DNA from: Blautia sp.
GTDB lineage: Bacteria > Bacillota > Clostridia > Lachnospirales > Lachnospiraceae
DNA length: 64,000 bases
Direction of reading: 5' to 3'
Assembly (NCBI GenBank): GCA_017475035.1
Contig: JAFVGK010000048.1
Span: 1-64,000 of the forward strand
Shown here: in pieces, positions 23,363-31,850 of the stretch
Numbering within the stretch: the stretch's first letter is position 1
Layout: each line of letters opens with the position of its first letter
Program-made: the position numbers and the translations under genes
The notes under the pieces: model-generated
Database searches by the model: none
Told to the model about the DNA's origin: nothing
Seen by the model: the letters and a program-made list of their open reading frames with translations, nothing else

Positions 23363-26300
23363 ATGATTGGAATGAAAAAAAGACGGTTTCAGCCATTTCT
23401 TTTTGCCGCTTTTGTCTGTGCTTTTGTCATTGCAGGATCCGTAAGGACTGTGGCAGAACAGATAATCGTGGCAGAAAAAAATGAGGCGGATAAGCCTGTC
23501 GTTGAGAATGTAGTGAATGATGACAATGAACTGATCATTGGCAAAGACGGTTATGCGGTGATCCGTAAAGAATATGATGAAAATGGACTGCTTGTCAGGG
23601 AAGCGTATTATGATCTGGAGGATCAGCCGGTAATCTCTCCGACGAAAGGGTATGCGAGTGTTGAGAGGGAGTATAATGACAGCCGGCTGGTTTCAAGAGA
23701 GTCCTATTTTGATCAGGATGGAAATCCCGTCTCACTGCCATCAGGCTATTCTTCTGTAGTCAGGGAATATGATGAAAATTCCCGGATCAGCTACGAAGCC
23801 TACTTTGACACAGCCGGTGAACCGATTATGGTTCCCGGAAAGGGTTATGCCGCTCTTTCCCGAGAGTATGATGAAAACGGCCGTGTCGCCTATGAGTGTT
23901 ATTATGACGGAGAGAGAAACCGTATCATGGCAACGGCCGGGTATTCCGGGATCTCTAAGGAATATGAATCCCATGGGTGGGTGACTAGGGAAGCTTATTT
24001 TGATGAAGAAGATCAGGCGATGATCGTCACCGCAAAGAAATATGCTTCCGTAACGAAGGAATACAATGAAGCAGGCAAGGTGATAAAAGAAACATATTTT
24101 GATATTGATGGAGAGCCGGTTCGTTCGAATTCCAACTATGCTTCAGTGGAAAGGGACTATGACGAAAAAGGCCAGGTGATCTACGAAGCCTATTTTGATG
24201 AAGCTGGGGAACCTCTTACCCTGTTATCCGGGTATCACGCCCTGTCCAGAGAATACAATGAGGCCGGAAAGGTATCCCGTGAGTCCTATTTTGACGCTGA
24301 CGGTACTCCCGTTCTGAATACCAGCGGCTATGCCTCTGTTGTCAGGGAGTATGATGACAAAGGACAGATTGTCGGAGAAGCTTATTATGATGAAGACGGA
24401 GCGGCTGTATTGCATACCAGCATGTATGCTTCTGTGGCGAAGGAGTATGACGATAAGGGAAGGGTGATCCGGGAAGCTTACTTTGATGAAAATGGAACAG
24501 CCGGACGGAACAAGACAGGCTATGCTTCCGTAACCAGAGAGTATGATGAAAACGGAAAAGTGACCCGTGAATCCTATTTTGGACCGGAAGGAGAGCCGGT
24601 TCTGAATACAAGCGGCTATGCCTCCGTGGCCAGGGACTATGACGAAAACGGCTGGATCATCCGGGAAGCATACTTTGATGAGGACGGAAATGCAATCCTG
24701 AATACCAGCGGATATGCATCGCTTACCAGGGAATACAATGAGAAGGGGTGGGTCATCCGGGAAGCCTATTTTGACGAGGAAGGGAATCCCATCCTGAGTA
24801 CCAGCGGTTATGCCGTAGTAGAGAAGGAATTTAACGACGCCGGCAAGGTAACGCAGGAACTGTTCTGCGACGAGGACGGATTACCGTTTTTAGTGACGTC
24901 AAAGGGATATGCGATGGTGGAACGGGAATATAACAGTGACCAGTTGGTATCCCTTGAGTCTTATTTCGATGAGGAAGGTGCTCCCGTTTCATCAACAGCG
25001 GGCTATGCCTCTGTAGCCAGAGAGTATGACAGCTCCGGACGGATCAGCTACGAAGCTTACTTTGACACAATTGATGAACCTGAATTCCTGTCGGGAAAGG
25101 GTTATGCCGCACTTTCCAGAGAGTATGATGAAAACGGACGTGTCGCCTATGAGTGTTATTATGACGGAGAGAGAAACCGTATCATGGCAACGGCCGGGTA
25201 TTCCGGGATCTCTAAGGAATATGAATCCCATGGGTGGGTGACTCGGGAAGCTTACTTTGATGAAGAAGATCAGGCGATGATCGTCACCGCGAAAAAATAC
25301 GCTTCCGTGACGAAGGAATACAATGAAGCAGGCAAAGTAATCAAAGAAGCCTATTATGACATTGACGGAGAACCGGTTCGCTCGAATTCCAACTATGGTT
25401 CCGTGGAGAGAAAATATGACGAAAAAGGCCAGGTGATTTACGAAGCATACTTTGACGAAGATGGGAGACCTCTTACTCTTTCATCCGGCTATCAAGCTCT
25501 TTCCAGAGAATACAATGAGGCCGGAAAGGTATCCCGTGAATCCTATTTTGACGTTGACGGGGCTCCTGTACGGAATACTGCCGGCTATGCCTCTGTTGCC
25601 AGGGAGTATGATGACAGAGGACAGATTGTCAGAGAATCCTATTATGATGAAAGCGGAGCAGCTGCTTTACATACCAGCGGATTTGCTTCTGTGGCGAAGG
25701 AGTATGACGATAAGGGAAGGGTGATCCGGGAAGCTTACTTTGATGAAAATGGAACAGCCGGGCTGAACAAGACAGGCTATGCTTCCGTAACCAGAGAGTA
25801 TGATGAAAACGGAAAAGTGACCCGTGAAGCATATTTCGGAGAGGAAGGAGAGCCGGTTCTGAATACAAGCGGCTATGCCTCCGTGGCCAGGGACTATGAC
25901 GAAAACGGCTGGATCATCCGGGAAGCATACTATGATGAGGACGGAAATGCAATCCTGAATACCAGCGGCTATGCATCTCTTACCAGGGAATACAATGAAA
26001 AGGGGTGGGTCATCCGTGAAGCCTATTTTGACGAGGATGAAAATCCCATTCTGAGTACCGGCGGCTACGCTGTAATAGAGAAGGAATATAACGACGCCGG
26101 CAAGGTAACGCAGGAACTTTACTTCGATGTGGATGCAACACCGTTCATAGTGGCAGCAAAGGGATATGCAGTGGTGGAACGGGAATATAACGATGACCAG
26201 TTAGTAACCCGGGAATCCTATTTCGATGAGGAAGGGGCTCCTGTCTCTTCCACAGCAGGTTATGTTTCTGTTGCCAGAGAATATGACGGGTTTGCCCGGA

Positions 26301-29053
26301 TCATCCGCGAAGCCTATTATAACACTGCCGGTGAACCGATTATGGTTCCCGGAAAGGGCTATGCGGCTCTTTCCAGAGAGTATGATGAAAACGGCAGGGT
26401 AGCCTATGAGTGCTACTATGACGGAGAAGGGAACCGTGTAATGGCGACGGCAGGGTATTCCGGAATATATAAAGAATATGATTCTCACGGATGGGTCACC
26501 CGGGAAGCTTATTTCGGCACGGAAGACCAGGCAATTATCCTTGCTTCCAGGAAGTATGCTTCTGTAGTAAAAGAGTACAATGAAGCCGGAAAGGTCATAA
26601 AAGAATCCTACTTTGACCTCGCAAACAGACCCGTGCGTTCCAATGCCAACTACGCTTCTGTTGAACGGGAGTACAACGAAGAAGGCTTGGTTTCGAAGGA
26701 AATCTACCTGAATGAAGAAGGAGACATTTTCGTGACGTCCTCCGGGTATGCTTCTCTGACCCGTGACTACGATACCTTCGGCCATGTCATTGAGGAGACC
26801 TATTTTGACCCGGAAGACGAGCCGATGGTCATCGCAGCCAAAGGTTATGCATCCTTACGAAGAGAATATGATGAAGAAGGCCATATGATGCGGGAAAGCT
26901 ATTATGACCTGAAGGGAAAGCCGGTCAGGATTGTTTCCGGTTATGCAGCCCTGACCCGTGAATACAACGAACTGGGCCAGATCATCGTGGAAAGCTATGA
27001 GGACGAGTCCGGCAGGCCTGTTCTTGGCGCCTCCGGATATGCCAGGGTCGAGCGGATGTACAATGATGAAGGTAAGGTTGTTGTGGAATCCTACTTTGAT
27101 ACAAATGGTGAACCTGTGCTGCTTGCCGGAAAGGACTATTCTACCTTAACCCGCGTTTACAATGAAGAAGGCCAGCTCGTTCGTGAGGACTATTTCGATC
27201 CCGGATATTCTCCGGTTATCACGCAGATGGGATATGCCGGAGTGGGACGCCGGTATGACGAGAATAACCGGGTTATCTGGGAGGAATACTATGACCGCTC
27301 AGACCGCAGACTGATGCTGGAAAACAAGGGATATTCAGCCTTTGCGAGAGAATATGACGAAGCGGGCAGAGTGAGCAGGGAAAGCTATTTTGACAGCTCT
27401 GATGAGCCTGTGATTGCCCTGGCAGGTTATGCTGCCGTGGAAAAGGAATATGATGATAACGGCAAGGTAACTCTGGAATCTTATCTGGGTACCGACGGGG
27501 AATTGATGATCCCTGAGGACAGGACCTATGCTTCGATAGCCAGGACGTATGATGAGAATGGTTTTGTTGCTTCCGAGATTTATCTTGGCACGGCAGGCCA
27601 GCCCAGGGCGAATGCAAACGGATATTCCGGTATCCGTTACGTACGTGATGAGATGGGCAGGGTTCTGGATACCGTGTATACGAATAATTCCAATCAGCCC
27701 GTTGCGGTCAACGGCAAGGCCCGGATTACGAAAGCCTATGATGCCTATGGGTACGTGACACAGGAAATATCCTATGACGAAAACGGACAGGTGGTTGAAG
27801 GAAGCGGCGGCTACGCTTATATCGGCAAACAGAATGATGACAAAGGGAAGGCTGTCCTGGAAGTGTTCCGTAATGCCAGGGGCGAGATCATGACCGCGAA
27901 CGGATATGCCCAGACCCGGAAGACCTATGATGATAAGGGCAATGTCATCTGTCAGTCCTGGTATGATGAGGAAGGGGAACTGATCGATCAGCCGAAGGGT
28001 TATGCCTATGTCATCAAAGAGTATAACGGGAATGGAAATGCTGTAAAGACTTCCTATTATAATCAGGAAGGAGAGCCCGTTATCATTACGGATGGGTACC
28101 ACAGTATGGTAAACGCCTATGATGCTTATGGGAACGCTGTCATGGAAGCCAGATATGATACCAATGGAAATCTGATGATACAGACAAAGGGCTATGCTTT
28201 TGTACGAAAGACCTTCAACAAGGAGAAAAAGGTAGTTCGCACGGAGTATCTGGATATCGACGGCAATCTGATGATGACGACGGATGGCTTTGCCATGTTG
28301 GCTAATACATATGATGTAAACGGAAACAACATTCTGGATGCCTATTATGATACGGCAGGAAATCCCGTGACCCTCAAGGCCGGTTACAGTGCGATCCGCA
28401 AGACATATAACGCAAAGAACAGGATCATTCGCACGGAGTATCTTAACGCAGAAGGCGGCCGGGTGGCTTCCACATCCGGATATGCGGTGCTGGTGAATGA
28501 TTACGATGAAGCGGGAAATAAGCTTTGCGACGAGTATTATTCTGCTTCCCTGGAACGAACCTCTGTGAAACAGGGGTATGCGGCGATCCGCTATCAGTAC
28601 AATAATAAGAATAAGGTGATCCGTACGACCTATTATAACGCCAATGGAAATATCGTGGCGAGTACGGATGGCTTTGCGATTATTACAAATGAGTATAATG
28701 ACGACGGCAAGGTGGTCTTCACCGGCTGGTTTGACGCCCAAGGCAACCGTGCCGTGAAGAAGGACGGTTCTTCTTTTTTGACCAAGGAATACCTGGATGA
28801 CGGAAGGGTAAGAACACGGTACTTTGGCAGCAGTCAAAATCCGGTAACGCTGACCGCAGGCTATGCGGTACTGGAGGAAACCTTTAACGCGGCAAACCAG
28901 AAGACGGGCGAGGCGTATTTCAATGCAGGCCTGTCCCCGGTATATCGTCCGCGGCAGAATTATAATCGTTATACGATCACCTATGAAGCAGATGGGAAGA
29001 AAACTTATAAATATTATTCCGGGAATGACCTGGTAAAAACGGAGGTAAAATGA
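23363..29053 (+). CDS. Giant secreted tandem-repeat protein
   Basis: A 1,896-residue protein. Residues 1-33 are a signal peptide (MKKRRFQPFLFAAFVCAFVI within it). Almost all the rest is a 24-25-residue repeat of the form GYASVxREYDExGxVxREAY then FDExGxPV, with roughly 70 units judging by length. The units resemble YD/toxin-antigen or wall-associated repeats rich in Tyr, Asp and Glu, but I cannot name the family with certainty. Three stretches around residues 160, 579 and 998 are near identical at exactly 419-residue spacing, so blocks of about 17 units were duplicated. There is no LPxTG or membrane anchor at the end (ends NDLVKTEVK). The stop overlaps the next start (ATGA), so the neighbour is probably its partner. 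Confidence 0.8.
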   Translation: MIGMKKRRFQPFLFAAFVCAFVIAGSVRTVAEQIIVAEKNEADKPVVENVVNDDNELIIGKDGYAVIRKEYDENGLLVREAYYDLEDQPVISPTKGYASVEREYNDSRLVSRESYFDQDGNPVSLPSGYSSVVREYDENSRISYEAYFDTAGEPIMVPGKGYAALSREYDENGRVAYECYYDGERNRIMATAGYSGISKEYESHGWVTREAYFDEEDQAMIVTAKKYASVTKEYNEAGKVIKETYFDIDGEPVRSNSNYASVERDYDEKGQVIYEAYFDEAGEPLTLLSGYHALSREYNEAGKVSRESYFDADGTPVLNTSGYASVVREYDDKGQIVGEAYYDEDGAAVLHTSMYASVAKEYDDKGRVIREAYFDENGTAGRNKTGYASVTREYDENGKVTRESYFGPEGEPVLNTSGYASVARDYDENGWIIREAYFDEDGNAILNTSGYASLTREYNEKGWVIREAYFDEEGNPILSTSGYAVVEKEFNDAGKVTQELFCDEDGLPFLVTSKGYAMVEREYNSDQLVSLESYFDEEGAPVSSTAGYASVAREYDSSGRISYEAYFDTIDEPEFLSGKGYAALSREYDENGRVAYECYYDGERNRIMATAGYSGISKEYESHGWVTREAYFDEEDQAMIVTAKKYASVTKEYNEAGKVIKEAYYDIDGEPVRSNSNYGSVERKYDEKGQVIYEAYFDEDGRPLTLSSGYQALSREYNEAGKVSRESYFDVDGAPVRNTAGYASVAREYDDRGQIVRESYYDESGAAALHTSGFASVAKEYDDKGRVIREAYFDENGTAGLNKTGYASVTREYDENGKVTREAYFGEEGEPVLNTSGYASVARDYDENGWIIREAYYDEDGNAILNTSGYASLTREYNEKGWVIREAYFDEDENPILSTGGYAVIEKEYNDAGKVTQELYFDVDATPFIVAAKGYAVVEREYNDDQLVTRESYFDEEGAPVSSTAGYVSVAREYDGFARIIREAYYNTAGEPIMVPGKGYAALSREYDENGRVAYECYYDGEGNRVMATAGYSGIYKEYDSHGWVTREAYFGTEDQAIILASRKYASVVKEYNEAGKVIKESYFDLANRPVRSNANYASVEREYNEEGLVSKEIYLNEEGDIFVTSSGYASLTRDYDTFGHVIEETYFDPEDEPMVIAAKGYASLRREYDEEGHMMRESYYDLKGKPVRIVSGYAALTREYNELGQIIVESYEDESGRPVLGASGYARVERMYNDEGKVVVESYFDTNGEPVLLAGKDYSTLTRVYNEEGQLVREDYFDPGYSPVITQMGYAGVGRRYDENNRVIWEEYYDRSDRRLMLENKGYSAFAREYDEAGRVSRESYFDSSDEPVIALAGYAAVEKEYDDNGKVTLESYLGTDGELMIPEDRTYASIARTYDENGFVASEIYLGTAGQPRANANGYSGIRYVRDEMGRVLDTVYTNNSNQPVAVNGKARITKAYDAYGYVTQEISYDENGQVVEGSGGYAYIGKQNDDKGKAVLEVFRNARGEIMTANGYAQTRKTYDDKGNVICQSWYDEEGELIDQPKGYAYVIKEYNGNGNAVKTSYYNQEGEPVIITDGYHSMVNAYDAYGNAVMEARYDTNGNLMIQTKGYAFVRKTFNKEKKVVRTEYLDIDGNLMMTTDGFAMLANTYDVNGNNILDAYYDTAGNPVTLKAGYSAIRKTYNAKNRIIRTEYLNAEGGRVASTSGYAVLVNDYDEAGNKLCDEYYSASLERTSVKQGYAAIRYQYNNKNKVIRTTYYNANGNIVASTDGFAIITNEYNDDGKVVFTGWFDAQGNRAVKKDGSSFLTKEYLDDGRVRTRYFGSSQNPVTLTAGYAVLEETFNAANQKTGEAYFNAGLSPVYRPRQNYNRYTITYEADGKKTYKYYSGNDLVKTEVK
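23842..27598 (+). repeat. Higher-order 1,257-bp tandem duplications within the repeat gene
   Basis: The sequence GGGTTATGCCGC and following bases recurs near 23,842, 25,099 and 26,355, giving a period of about 1,257 bp (419 codons). Copies 1 and 2 are close to identical over several hundred bases, and copy 3 is more diverged. This is recent segmental duplication on top of the short repeat. Confidence 0.75.
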
Positions 29054-30255
29054 TGCGCAGATCAACATGGATGACTTTTGCAGCGATTGTTTTTGGCTTG
29101 TTTCTTTGCCAGGCGAGTGTCTGGGGCGCTCAGGTGACGGTATCGGGGAAACCGGTTCCTTTGCCGGTGCATGCTTCTCTGGAGGGAGAAACTGCTGCGG
29201 CTCCTGTTCAGGAAGAGGCAGAGGACAGCTCTGATGAAACAGGAGAGCCCTCCGAGGATGCTGCGGAAACCCTGGAACCCGCAGCAGAGACTATGGAAGA
29301 AACAACTGTCGTCCGTCTGAAGAAATTTAAAGTATTCGGACTTGCCAGTCCGGACATGGTAGCGATCAGCTATAATGATGATACCATCGGCTATGTGGAA
29401 AGAACCCAGTTCCAGATGCTTTTGCCGAAGATTTCCCTGGATGAATTGCCTGATATCAGCCCCTATTCGACTCTTACTGTTGGCAGCAGAGGTTCCGAGG
29501 TGTCTTCCATGCAGCTCCAGCTGATTGATCTGGGGGTATTAACCGGAGCCGCAGATGGAGTATACGGAAACGGCACCGCGGGGGCAGTGCGCAGTTTCCA
29601 GGAGGAAAACGGTCTGGAAGCAACCGGGACCGCAGATCCTCTGACCCGGCTGTTTATCGGCGGCAGAGCCACGAAAACCCTGAATAAAAAGATCAAGACG
29701 GAATATCCGGCAGTCTTTACCGTGGAAGACAAATTTGCTTCCATTCTGGATGGTGTGACAGAAAGTCTGGAGCCTTTTGTGACGCCGGAGTGGATCTTCT
29801 CCTTTGACAAATTTACGGGGCTCGGCGCCATTGACCTTGGAGTTCCGGCCGGCACACCTGCAGTCGAAAGTCCGGCTGTCGACAGAATTGTGTTGGAAAC
29901 GGCTTTTAAAGTCATCGTTGCAAAAAACAAAGCGGAAGGAACGATTGACATCATTCCCGCGATGACGATTGACTCCACCGGGGCCTGCCGGCCTTATGTG
30001 GAATCTGTCTTCTTCTCGGAAGGCAGTGACATTTGCGAGATCACGGATGCGGTATACAGCGGCGGCCTGGACGGGATCACGCTCTATGAAAATGCGTATG
30101 TTCCGTTGACAAAAGAAGCAGCGGAATTTCTCACCAGCCATGAGAACATTTCCGTGCGGATCAATGGACGGAATAATGATTATGACTACAGTATGGGAGT
30201 TGACCGGGACAGCCTGGCAGCATTTTTGACGGCTGTGGATGGATATCTGGAATAA
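29050..30255 (+). CDS. Secreted protein with peptidoglycan-binding domain
   Basis: A 401-residue protein whose ATG overlaps the stop of the giant repeat gene, with GGAGG just before. Residues 1-27 are a signal peptide (MTFAAIVFGLFLCQASVWGA). Residues about 45-90 are an acidic low-complexity linker. Residues about 135-200 are a PG_binding_1 domain (LTVGSRGSEVSSMQLQLIDL, then GVYGNGTAGAVRSFQEENGL). The C-terminal 180 residues are unrecognised. It should sit in the cell wall. Translational coupling suggests it acts with the giant repeat protein, perhaps tethering it; that is inference. Confidence 0.75.
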   Translation: MMRRSTWMTFAAIVFGLFLCQASVWGAQVTVSGKPVPLPVHASLEGETAAAPVQEEAEDSSDETGEPSEDAAETLEPAAETMEETTVVRLKKFKVFGLASPDMVAISYNDDTIGYVERTQFQMLLPKISLDELPDISPYSTLTVGSRGSEVSSMQLQLIDLGVLTGAADGVYGNGTAGAVRSFQEENGLEATGTADPLTRLFIGGRATKTLNKKIKTEYPAVFTVEDKFASILDGVTESLEPFVTPEWIFSFDKFTGLGAIDLGVPAGTPAVESPAVDRIVLETAFKVIVAKNKAEGTIDIIPAMTIDSTGACRPYVESVFFSEGSDICEITDAVYSGGLDGITLYENAYVPLTKEAAEFLTSHENISVRINGRNNDYDYSMGVDRDSLAAFLTAVDGYLE

Positions 30256-30375
30256 TGGGGACAGAGGGCAGCAAACCCGGAATCTGCTCGATTTTTGTAA
30301 GAGCTCTGTTGCCTGAAAAATTCTATCATGGTTCCGCGTGTTTATGCGCGGGGACATTGATGTAAATCTCAGAGT

Positions 30376-30479
30376 GACTGATTTTGCTGCTTTGACAGCG
30401 TTGCTGCCGAAGCAGCAAAATCGTCATCCGTGGTTATTGAGTCAACGAGTCAACGTATAAAACTTCGTTTTCGAAGGAG
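30376..30479 (+). repeat. Dispersed leader element 1 (copy a), before the dehydratase gene
   Basis: First arm GATTTTGCTGCTT (30,380-30,392) pairs perfectly with AAGCAGCAAAATC (30,410-30,422), with an inner CAGC/GCTG. It then carries GTCATCC, GAGTCAAC twice, and AAAAC-TTC-GTTTT just before the AAGGAG ribosome site of the gene at 30,488. Confidence 0.8.
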
Positions 30480-30487
30480 AAAATAGA

Positions 30488-31780
30488 ATGCCTGGTATCA
30501 TCAACGAATTTGGCAATTATATTAATCATCAAGCTCCTATGCATCCACAGCGCTGCAGGGAGCTTCTTTTGATGGCTTATCGCGCCTACGGGTTGAAGCT
30601 CAGGTATTTTCCGGAAAAGAGACTTCCGCCATCAAGACAGTATGCAGCCGTTCATATGAATCATGTAGTTACGAAAATGCTTGCGCATCCGGAACACGCG
30701 GCTTTGGTTAGCATATTTATGCCTTGCGAGCTTTTGGAGGTCATGGATGTGATCCCTATGTGCGCGGAGCTGTACTCCGCTTTCCTGAACGGAACCTACG
30801 CGGAGTCTGTCTTTGCCCAGACAGCAGAGGATGAAGGGATCCCTGAAACATATTGCTCATATCACAAGATATTGCTTGGCAGCGCGTATACCGGTATGCT
30901 CTCAGCGCCTGCGTTTATAGTCAATACCTCACATATCTGCGACGCAAATAACCTTACCTTTCGGGAATTGGCGGATTTTTACGGCATTGATCAGTTCTAT
31001 CTGGATGTGCCGTTAGCCCGAAATGAAGAAAGTGTCGGGTATGTGGCTGAGCAGTTAAGGGAATTGCCGTCTTTTTTGGAAGAGCATACCGGGAAAAAGT
31101 TTGATGAAGAGAAGCTTTTCCGTATTATGCAGCGTTCTCAGCGTACGGTACAGAAACTGAAACAGGTTTTGGTGGAAAAGAAACGGGCTTATCTTTCGGG
31201 AGATGTGACCAGCGAGATGTATGAAATCTATCTAGCCCATAACGGATTGGGATCTGCTGCTTCGGAGAGATATGCTGATCTGCTGCTGGGGGACATCCGG
31301 AAGGCCCCGAAGGCTGAGGGGCTCCGCCTTCTCTGGATTCATACAATTCCGAACTGGCAGACGCCGGTCAGGGAGAAGCTGAACTTTCATAAAGATTGTC
31401 AGATTATCTGCTGCGACATGTGTGTGGAGGGATTAACGGATGTCGATCCCCTGCATCCCTATGAGAGCATGGCAAAACGTCTGGTATACAGTCCTTTCAA
31501 CGGAGGAAATTCCCGGGTGGAAAATTCTGTGAAGCTGGCAAAGGAACTTGAGGTTGACGGAGCGGTTGTGTTCTGTCATTGGGGATGTAAACAGACAATG
31601 GGGCTTTCTGCAGCACTCAGGCAGCGGCTGGAAATCGAAGGGTACCCTGCCCTGGTTCTGAATGGTGACGGCTGTGACAGAAGAAACTCTTCGGATGGCC
31701 AGACGGCAACCAGGCTGGATGCGTTTCTGGAGCAGCTGCGCCAGGGAGGAAGCAAAAAGCATATGATCCCCGAGGCGTAA
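30488..31780 (+). CDS. 2-hydroxyacyl-CoA dehydratase subunit (HgdB/BcrC-like)
   Basis: A 430-residue subunit of the HgdB/BcrC/FldB family. In these enzymes two subunits bind a [4Fe-4S] cluster and dehydrate 2-hydroxyacyl-CoA after electron delivery by an ATP-driven activase. The segments VSIFMPCELLEVMDVIPMCA, then YCSYHKILLGSAYTGMLSAP and FCHWGCKQTMGLSAALRQRL match the family, with the conserved cysteines. The activase-type gene follows 70 bases later. No second stand-alone subunit is seen, but the next gene carries an HgdB-like N-terminal region that may serve. The leader contains dispersed element 1. Confidence 0.8.
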   Translation: MPGIINEFGNYINHQAPMHPQRCRELLLMAYRAYGLKLRYFPEKRLPPSRQYAAVHMNHVVTKMLAHPEHAALVSIFMPCELLEVMDVIPMCAELYSAFLNGTYAESVFAQTAEDEGIPETYCSYHKILLGSAYTGMLSAPAFIVNTSHICDANNLTFRELADFYGIDQFYLDVPLARNEESVGYVAEQLRELPSFLEEHTGKKFDEEKLFRIMQRSQRTVQKLKQVLVEKKRAYLSGDVTSEMYEIYLAHNGLGSAASERYADLLLGDIRKAPKAEGLRLLWIHTIPNWQTPVREKLNFHKDCQIICCDMCVEGLTDVDPLHPYESMAKRLVYSPFNGGNSRVENSVKLAKELEVDGAVVFCHWGCKQTMGLSAALRQRLEIEGYPALVLNGDGCDRRNSSDGQTATRLDAFLEQLRQGGSKKHMIPEA

Positions 31781-31850
31781 TAAAAGTAATCATAGCCTGC
31801 CTGCTCACATTTTGGGAAGGTTTTTTGATACATATCCTTAAGGACTGTAT

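Noticed and set aside
23560..28950. CRISPR-like repeat array
   Set aside because: The regular repetition is protein-coding with a 72-75-base period, an open frame throughout and no spacer structure.
27335..29068. A 577-codon open frame on the minus strand
   Set aside because: It lies antisense to the giant repeat gene. The codon pattern of the plus-strand repeat keeps the opposite frame free of stops, there is no ribosome site, and the hydrophobic product is an artefact of that pattern.
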